Of a stretch of 8,974 bases of DNA, positions 5,782 to 8,974 are shown piece by piece. The position numbers were made by a program, and so were the translations under genes. Positions within the stretch are counted from its first letter, which is position 1; each line of letters starts with the position of its first letter. A model generated the notes under the pieces. That model was not told where the DNA came from, made no database searches, and worked only from the letters and a program-made list of their open reading frames with translations. The stretch covers positions 1 through 8,974 of the forward strand of contig JAOZGF010000017.1 of NCBI GenBank assembly GCA_027491845.1, in the 5' to 3' direction. The DNA comes from Thermoproteota archaeon (GTDB lineage: Archaea > Korarchaeota > JAOZGF01).

Positions 5782-7020
5782 TTACGTTGCTGCAGGTATT
5801 TTTCCCACTATTCCCTGTACAAACCAGTTCATTGTCCAGAGTTCATCATGCCCTAATCTTTCTCCAGGTTTAGCTCTTAAAACGCCTTCTTGATCGTAAA
5901 TCGGCCCTGTAAATGGGTCAAAGGTCGGAACGTCCTCTTTCATTTGTTTCAGTCTCACGTTAACCAGGTCGTAAACGTTAATTTCCCCTAGAACAGGGTC
6001 CTTAACTTTTTTTTCCTTGAGTAACGGTATGAATTTTTCGTTTATTGGGACTCCGAAGTCACATCCTAGCTCCACAGCGCCTTGCCTCAACATCCACCAG
6101 TAATCCACGTTTTCAAGGTTTGTTGTGTTATAGACTCCACTGTAGATTTTGGCCATGATGTCCTCATAAATTCTTTCCCAGTGAACAAGTTGGCCGCTGA
6201 CGCAGGAGCTTTTTCCGAATTTGAGCATGGGACTATAGTGAGCGAATGTGTAAACTGTGTGGTTTTTCTTTGTATATTCTTCTCCTACTTCAACCACAGT
6301 TGGCGAATCTTCTGTGAAAGCTAGAACGTCTACTCCTTCAGCTATAAGTGTCTCAGCAGCTTCTCTGGCCTTAGCAGGATCATACCATGAAAAAAGCCAT
6401 CTAACGTAGATTTTCGCATCAGGCCTCACTTCCTTTACTCCTATTGCGAAAGCATTAATGTGTCTTACAACTTCAGGTATTGGGTGGGCAGCTACATAGC
6501 CAACTTTCCCTGTTTTCGTCAATGCCCCTGCCATTAATCCGTTAAGGTAATACAATTGGTAGAACTCGGCGAAATAGGTCCCCACGTTCTTGCTTCTTTT
6601 GTATCCTGAACAGTGAAAAAACAGCTTGTCAGGGTATTTCTCACCAGCTGCTATTGTGGCGTCCATGAAGCCAAAGCTTGTTGTGAAGACTACGTCGCAT
6701 CCTTCTTGAACCATCCTGTCAAGGAATCTTTCAACATCTGCCTCGCTCACTGATTCAGCATAGATTGTCTCAAGCCAAGGAAATAGTTTTTCCACATATT
6801 TTCTCCCAACGTCATGTGCATGTGTCCATCCATAATCACCTATTGGACCCACGTAAATGAATCCTGCCTTAATCTTCTTAGGCGGCGTTGGAGCACCTGC
6901 AATCGTTGGAGTTGGAGTTACTTTGACCTCAACGATCCTTGGAGGAACGCTGTAATAAACAGCTAAGCCCGTTATTATTGCAACTATAATTGCCACTGCT
7001 GCACATTTAGTCCATTCCAT
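5782..7020 (-). CDS. BMP/PnrA-family ABC transporter solute-binding protein, membrane-anchored
   Basis: This 412-residue extracytoplasmic binding protein feeds ligand to the two permeases encoded upstream. Residues 7-24 form a hydrophobic anchor. They are followed by VKVTPTPTIAGAPTPP (32-47), a Thr/Pro linker of the kind archaea place between a membrane anchor and a binding domain. No lipobox cysteine follows the anchor; Cys6 lies before it. The binding domain opens with KAGFIYVGPIGDYGWTHAHD (51-70). Trp65 sits where many purine-nucleoside binders have Phe in a GDKGFND-like motif. FTEDSPTVVE (235-244) and a WFVQGIVGKIP end (399-409) are also family-like. Many BMP proteins bind purine nucleosides, but this subgroup's ligand is unknown to me. 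ATG 7020 is the first possible start, since an in-frame stop lies 6 bases before it. The GGAG SD is about 13 bases away, longer than usual. It is the last gene of the operon. Confidence 0.88.
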   Translation of the reverse strand: MEWTKCAAVAIIVAIITGLAVYYSVPPRIVEVKVTPTPTIAGAPTPPKKIKAGFIYVGPIGDYGWTHAHDVGRKYVEKLFPWLETIYAESVSEADVERFLDRMVQEGCDVVFTTSFGFMDATIAAGEKYPDKLFFHCSGYKRSKNVGTYFAEFYQLYYLNGLMAGALTKTGKVGYVAAHPIPEVVRHINAFAIGVKEVRPDAKIYVRWLFSWYDPAKAREAAETLIAEGVDVLAFTEDSPTVVEVGEEYTKKNHTVYTFAHYSPMLKFGKSSCVSGQLVHWERIYEDIMAKIYSGVYNTTNLENVDYWWMLRQGAVELGCDFGVPINEKFIPLLKEKKVKDPVLGEINVYDLVNVRLKQMKEDVPTFDPFTGPIYDQEGVLRAKPGERLGHDELWTMNWFVQGIVGKIPAAT

Positions 7021-7043
7021 TTTTCATCAACTTCTCCTTAATT

Positions 7044-7079
7044 CTCTGGGGAAAGGAGATTCTCCTTTCCCTTTCAGAG
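7044..7079 (-). promoter_or_regulatory. Strong stem-loop between the second permease and the BMP gene
   Basis: In the 64-base gap, GGGAAAGGAGA (7049-7059) and TCTCCTTTCCC (7061-7071) are perfect inverted repeats around one base. CTCTG (7044-7048) and CAGAG (7075-7079) extend the stem with only a 3-base bulge. In RNA this gives a long hairpin with a small loop, just after the permease stop and just before the BMP SD. Plausible roles are protecting the BMP message after mRNA processing, partial termination, or helping set the higher BMP level that binding proteins usually need. No T-run follows it on the minus strand, which argues against a plain terminator. Confidence 0.5.
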
Positions 7080-7084
7080 GCATC

Positions 7085-8005
7085 TTATTTCTCCCCTCTT
7101 GCATAGGGGATTCCTAGGCAAGATGGAGCCCCGATTTTCTTCCTCATAACCTCCTTACTTACAATTACCAATACGGCTATGGTTAACAGGAAGGGAAGCA
7201 TTCCAAGCAAACTTGCAGGGATCCCTAGAGGCTGTAACCTGAATTGAATTGCTTCAATTCCTCCGAACAAATAAGAACCAATAACGGCTTTTAAAGGGTC
7301 CCAGAGAGAAAATATGGCGAGTGCAACAGCTATCCATCCTCTTCCAGCAGTCATTCTCTCTATCCAGGCTGGAGTATAAGCAATTGAAAGGTAAGCGCCG
7401 CCAAGCCCTCCCAGGCACCCACCTAGGAAAACACAGATGTAACGTGTCAAATAAACGTTTACACCCATTGCATCTGCTGCCTCAGGGTTTTCACCCACTG
7501 ACCTGATGTTTATCCCTATCCTTGTATGGAACAAGATGAGCCATAAAATGAATGTGAGAATTAAGGAAAAATAAACCAAAGGATCCTGCTGGAAGAAGGG
7601 TTTTCCGATCAAAGGCAAGTCTCCAAGGAAGCCTATCTTTATTTTAGGAATAGGATTTATGGGGATGCCTATGTATTTTCTCCCAACAAAACTGCTAAGC
7701 CCTAAACCAAACATTGTTAGCGCTATGCCTGAAATCACTTGGTTTGCTCTCAAGCTAATGCTTAAAAGCCCATGTATAAGCGAAAGAAGGCCTCCTACCA
7801 AGGCAGCTGCAAAAACCCCTATCCAAGGGTTTCCAGTAGAATAAGTTACTGCAAAAGCTGTTAAGGCCCCACAAATCATTAATCCTTCAACGCCAAGGTT
7901 TAATATGCCTGACCTCTCCGCGTAAATTTCACCCACCGAGGCAAGCAGCAAGGGCGTTCCCGCCCTTACAGCCGCGTCAAGAGAAGCCTCCAGTCCTTCC
8001 ATCAT
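7085..8005 (-). CDS. ABC transporter permease of the BMP/nucleoside type (NupQ-like)
   Basis: This 306-residue integral membrane protein is one half of the transport channel of a BMP-type importer. The N-terminus GTPLLLASVGEIYAERSGILN, followed by LGVEGLM, is the hallmark of this permease family (compare TLRYATPLLLAALGE... in branched-chain and nucleoside permeases). About eight to ten hydrophobic segments follow. GENPEAADAMGVNV (about 176-189) is the cytoplasmic loop expected to dock with the ATPase. The glycine-rich FLGGCLGGLGGAYLS and a basic C-terminal tail are also typical. Two adjacent ATGs (8005 and 8002) could start it. The GGCGGTGA SD overlaps the upstream permease stop and is 4 bases from the first ATG and 7 from the second, so the second is plausible. 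The 4-base gap to the preceding gene points to translational coupling. Confidence 0.87.
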   Translation of the reverse strand: MMEGLEASLDAAVRAGTPLLLASVGEIYAERSGILNLGVEGLMICGALTAFAVTYSTGNPWIGVFAAALVGGLLSLIHGLLSISLRANQVISGIALTMFGLGLSSFVGRKYIGIPINPIPKIKIGFLGDLPLIGKPFFQQDPLVYFSLILTFILWLILFHTRIGINIRSVGENPEAADAMGVNVYLTRYICVFLGGCLGGLGGAYLSIAYTPAWIERMTAGRGWIAVALAIFSLWDPLKAVIGSYLFGGIEAIQFRLQPLGIPASLLGMLPFLLTIAVLVIVSKEVMRKKIGAPSCLGIPYARGEK

Positions 8006-8009
8006 ATCT

Positions 8010-8017
8010 TCACCGCC
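8010..8017 (-). promoter_or_regulatory. SD site for the second permease, overlapping the first permease's stop
   Basis: The minus strand reads GGCGGTGA, whose TGA is the stop codon of the upstream permease. This is the same stop-within-SD design as at leuC/leuD. Its spacing slightly favours the second of two tandem ATGs (8002) over the first (8005). Confidence 0.5.
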
Positions 8018-8974
8018 TTAACGAAACCCTATACCTAACGAAAAACTCTCCACCTATCACGAAAAACAGAATTAAGCCGTTAAAAATATCCACAATGGAA
8101 AATGGGAAACCAAGGGAAACCTGTATAATGTCTCCTCCCACCAGCAATCCTCCAAAAAGGAAGGAGACAGGAATTATGACCAACGGGTTTAATCTGCCCA
8201 ACCAAGAGACAACGATTGCTGTGTACCCGTACCCTGGGGAGACACCCATCCTCAACCTGTGATGTATCCCCGCCACCTCACCTACTCCTGCCAATCCAGC
8301 TAATCCCCCGCTTATCATCATAGCTAACACGCAGACCTTAAAAAAACTGATTCCAGCATAGTTTGCTGCTTCAAGTCCTCCGCCGACAGCCCTCACCTCG
8401 AATCCAAACTTACTTTTTTTAAGTAGGAGAAACATGAGGATGGATAGTGAGATTGCTATTGCAAGCGTTAAGTAATGTATTCTTGTTCCTTCTAGGCGCG
8501 GTATCTGAGCTGCAGGCGGGAACTTGTTCGTGTATGGGAAGCCCCATTCCTCAGAGCCTTTCCATGGACCATAAACCAAGTACTCCAAGATCTTTAGGGC
8601 GACATAGTTAAGCATGAGTGAAGTTATTACCTCATTAACGTTCATCTTAGCTCTTAGAAACCCAGGTATGAACCCCCAGAGGGCGCCTCCTAGAAACCCT
8701 GCAATAAACATTGTTGGTAAAAGGAAGAAGGAAGGAAAATCCTTAAAAGTTAAGGCAACCCATGAAGCCCCTATGGCTCCGAGTAAAAGTTGTCCTTCAG
8801 CGCCAATATTCCATATTCCAGCCTCAAACGGAACGGCTAAACCCACGGCGCAGAGAAGGAGAGGAATAAGCTTAACAACAGCCTCACTTAATCCGTAAGT
8901 ACTTCCAAATGCCCCGATGAAGATGTTTCGGGAAGCTATGCCAGGGGTGCGACCGTACGCGAGGAGGCTACAGC
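8010..8974 (-). CDS. ABC transporter permease of the BMP/nucleoside type (NupP-like), 5' end beyond window
   Basis: About 320 residues are visible, and the frame stays open to the right edge. An internal GTG at 8846 could be taken for a start, but the 42 codons upstream encode clear family sequence: YGRTPGIASRNIFIGAFGS, then LSEAVVKLIPLLLCAVG. The gene therefore begins outside the window, probably missing only about 30-40 residues including the first membrane helix. Further signatures are FEAGIWNIGAEGQLLLGA (the conserved permease motif), MNVNEVITSLMLNYVA, and AVGGGLEAANYAGI, the ATPase-docking loop. The product is an integral membrane subunit that pairs with the NupQ-like permease encoded 4 bases downstream. 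Operon order here is permease, permease, binding protein. The ATPase is expected immediately upstream, off the right edge, but is not seen. Confidence 0.87.
   Translation of the reverse strand, partial: CSLLAYGRTPGIASRNIFIGAFGSTYGLSEAVVKLIPLLLCAVGLAVPFEAGIWNIGAEGQLLLGAIGASWVALTFKDFPSFFLLPTMFIAGFLGGALWGFIPGFLRAKMNVNEVITSLMLNYVALKILEYLVYGPWKGSEEWGFPYTNKFPPAAQIPRLEGTRIHYLTLAIAISLSILMFLLLKKSKFGFEVRAVGGGLEAANYAGISFFKVCVLAMMISGGLAGLAGVGEVAGIHHRLRMGVSPGYGYTAIVVSWLGRLNPLVIIPVSFLFGGLLVGGDIIQVSLGFPFSIVDIFNGLILFFVIGGEFFVRYRVSLRR

Noticed and set aside
1..8974. CRISPR arrays, tRNA/rRNA genes, insertion sequences, attachment sites or replication origins
   Set aside because: I read for regularly spaced repeats, cloverleaf-type tracts, transposase-like frames and terminal repeats and found none; all long open frames belong to metabolic or transport genes.

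Overview
The window looks like a moderately AT-rich archaeal chromosome, probably from an anaerobic and possibly thermophilic Thermoproteota/Bathyarchaeia-like lineage. Several signs point to archaea. Shine-Dalgarno sites are of the GGTGA/GAGGTGA type, mostly about 9 nt before the start. Genes end in plain T-runs. The ABC solute-binding protein has an uncleaved N-terminal anchor and a Thr/Pro linker instead of a bacterial lipobox. Arginine is written largely with AGG/AGA. The exact lineage is inference.

Layout: 2-160 (+) is the C-terminal end of a 2-oxoacid:ferredoxin oxidoreductase gamma subunit. 161-497 is a 337-base intergenic region holding an inverted repeat, three consecutive hairpins that end in a U-run (a candidate structured RNA or leader), and the putative promoter and SD of the next gene. 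498-1367 (+) is a complete NAD-dependent 3-hydroxyacyl-CoA dehydrogenase. It runs head-on into a leuD-leuC pair (1372-3156, minus strand) encoding an aconitase-superfamily hydro-lyase (isopropylmalate isomerase / homoaconitase type). A 156-base divergent promoter region follows. Next comes a two-gene plus-strand operon (3313-5678) encoding both subunits of a 2-hydroxyacyl-CoA dehydratase / benzoyl-CoA reductase (BcrC/BcrB, HgdB/HgdA) type enzyme. A bidirectional hairpin terminator separates it from a minus-strand ABC importer operon of the BMP/Nup type: permease (8010 to beyond the right edge), second permease (7085-8005), solute-binding protein (5782-7020). The ATPase is not in the window and is probably just outside to the right.

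How the parts may work together: a 2-oxoacid oxidoreductase, a 3-hydroxyacyl-CoA dehydrogenase, an aconitase-type hydro-lyase and a radical-type (ATP-activated) dehydratase/reductase all act on 2-oxo acids, hydroxy acids or their CoA esters. The neighbourhood therefore suggests anaerobic amino-acid, branched-acid or aromatic acid metabolism, with a nearby importer for a nucleoside or other small solute. No gene for the ATP-dependent activator that the dehydratase needs is present here. Substrates cannot be fixed from sequence alone. No clearly new multi-gene system is evident. The least explained signals are the candidate RNA at about 229-349, the unusual substrate-loop residues of the leuCD pair, and the strong hairpin before the solute-binding protein gene.
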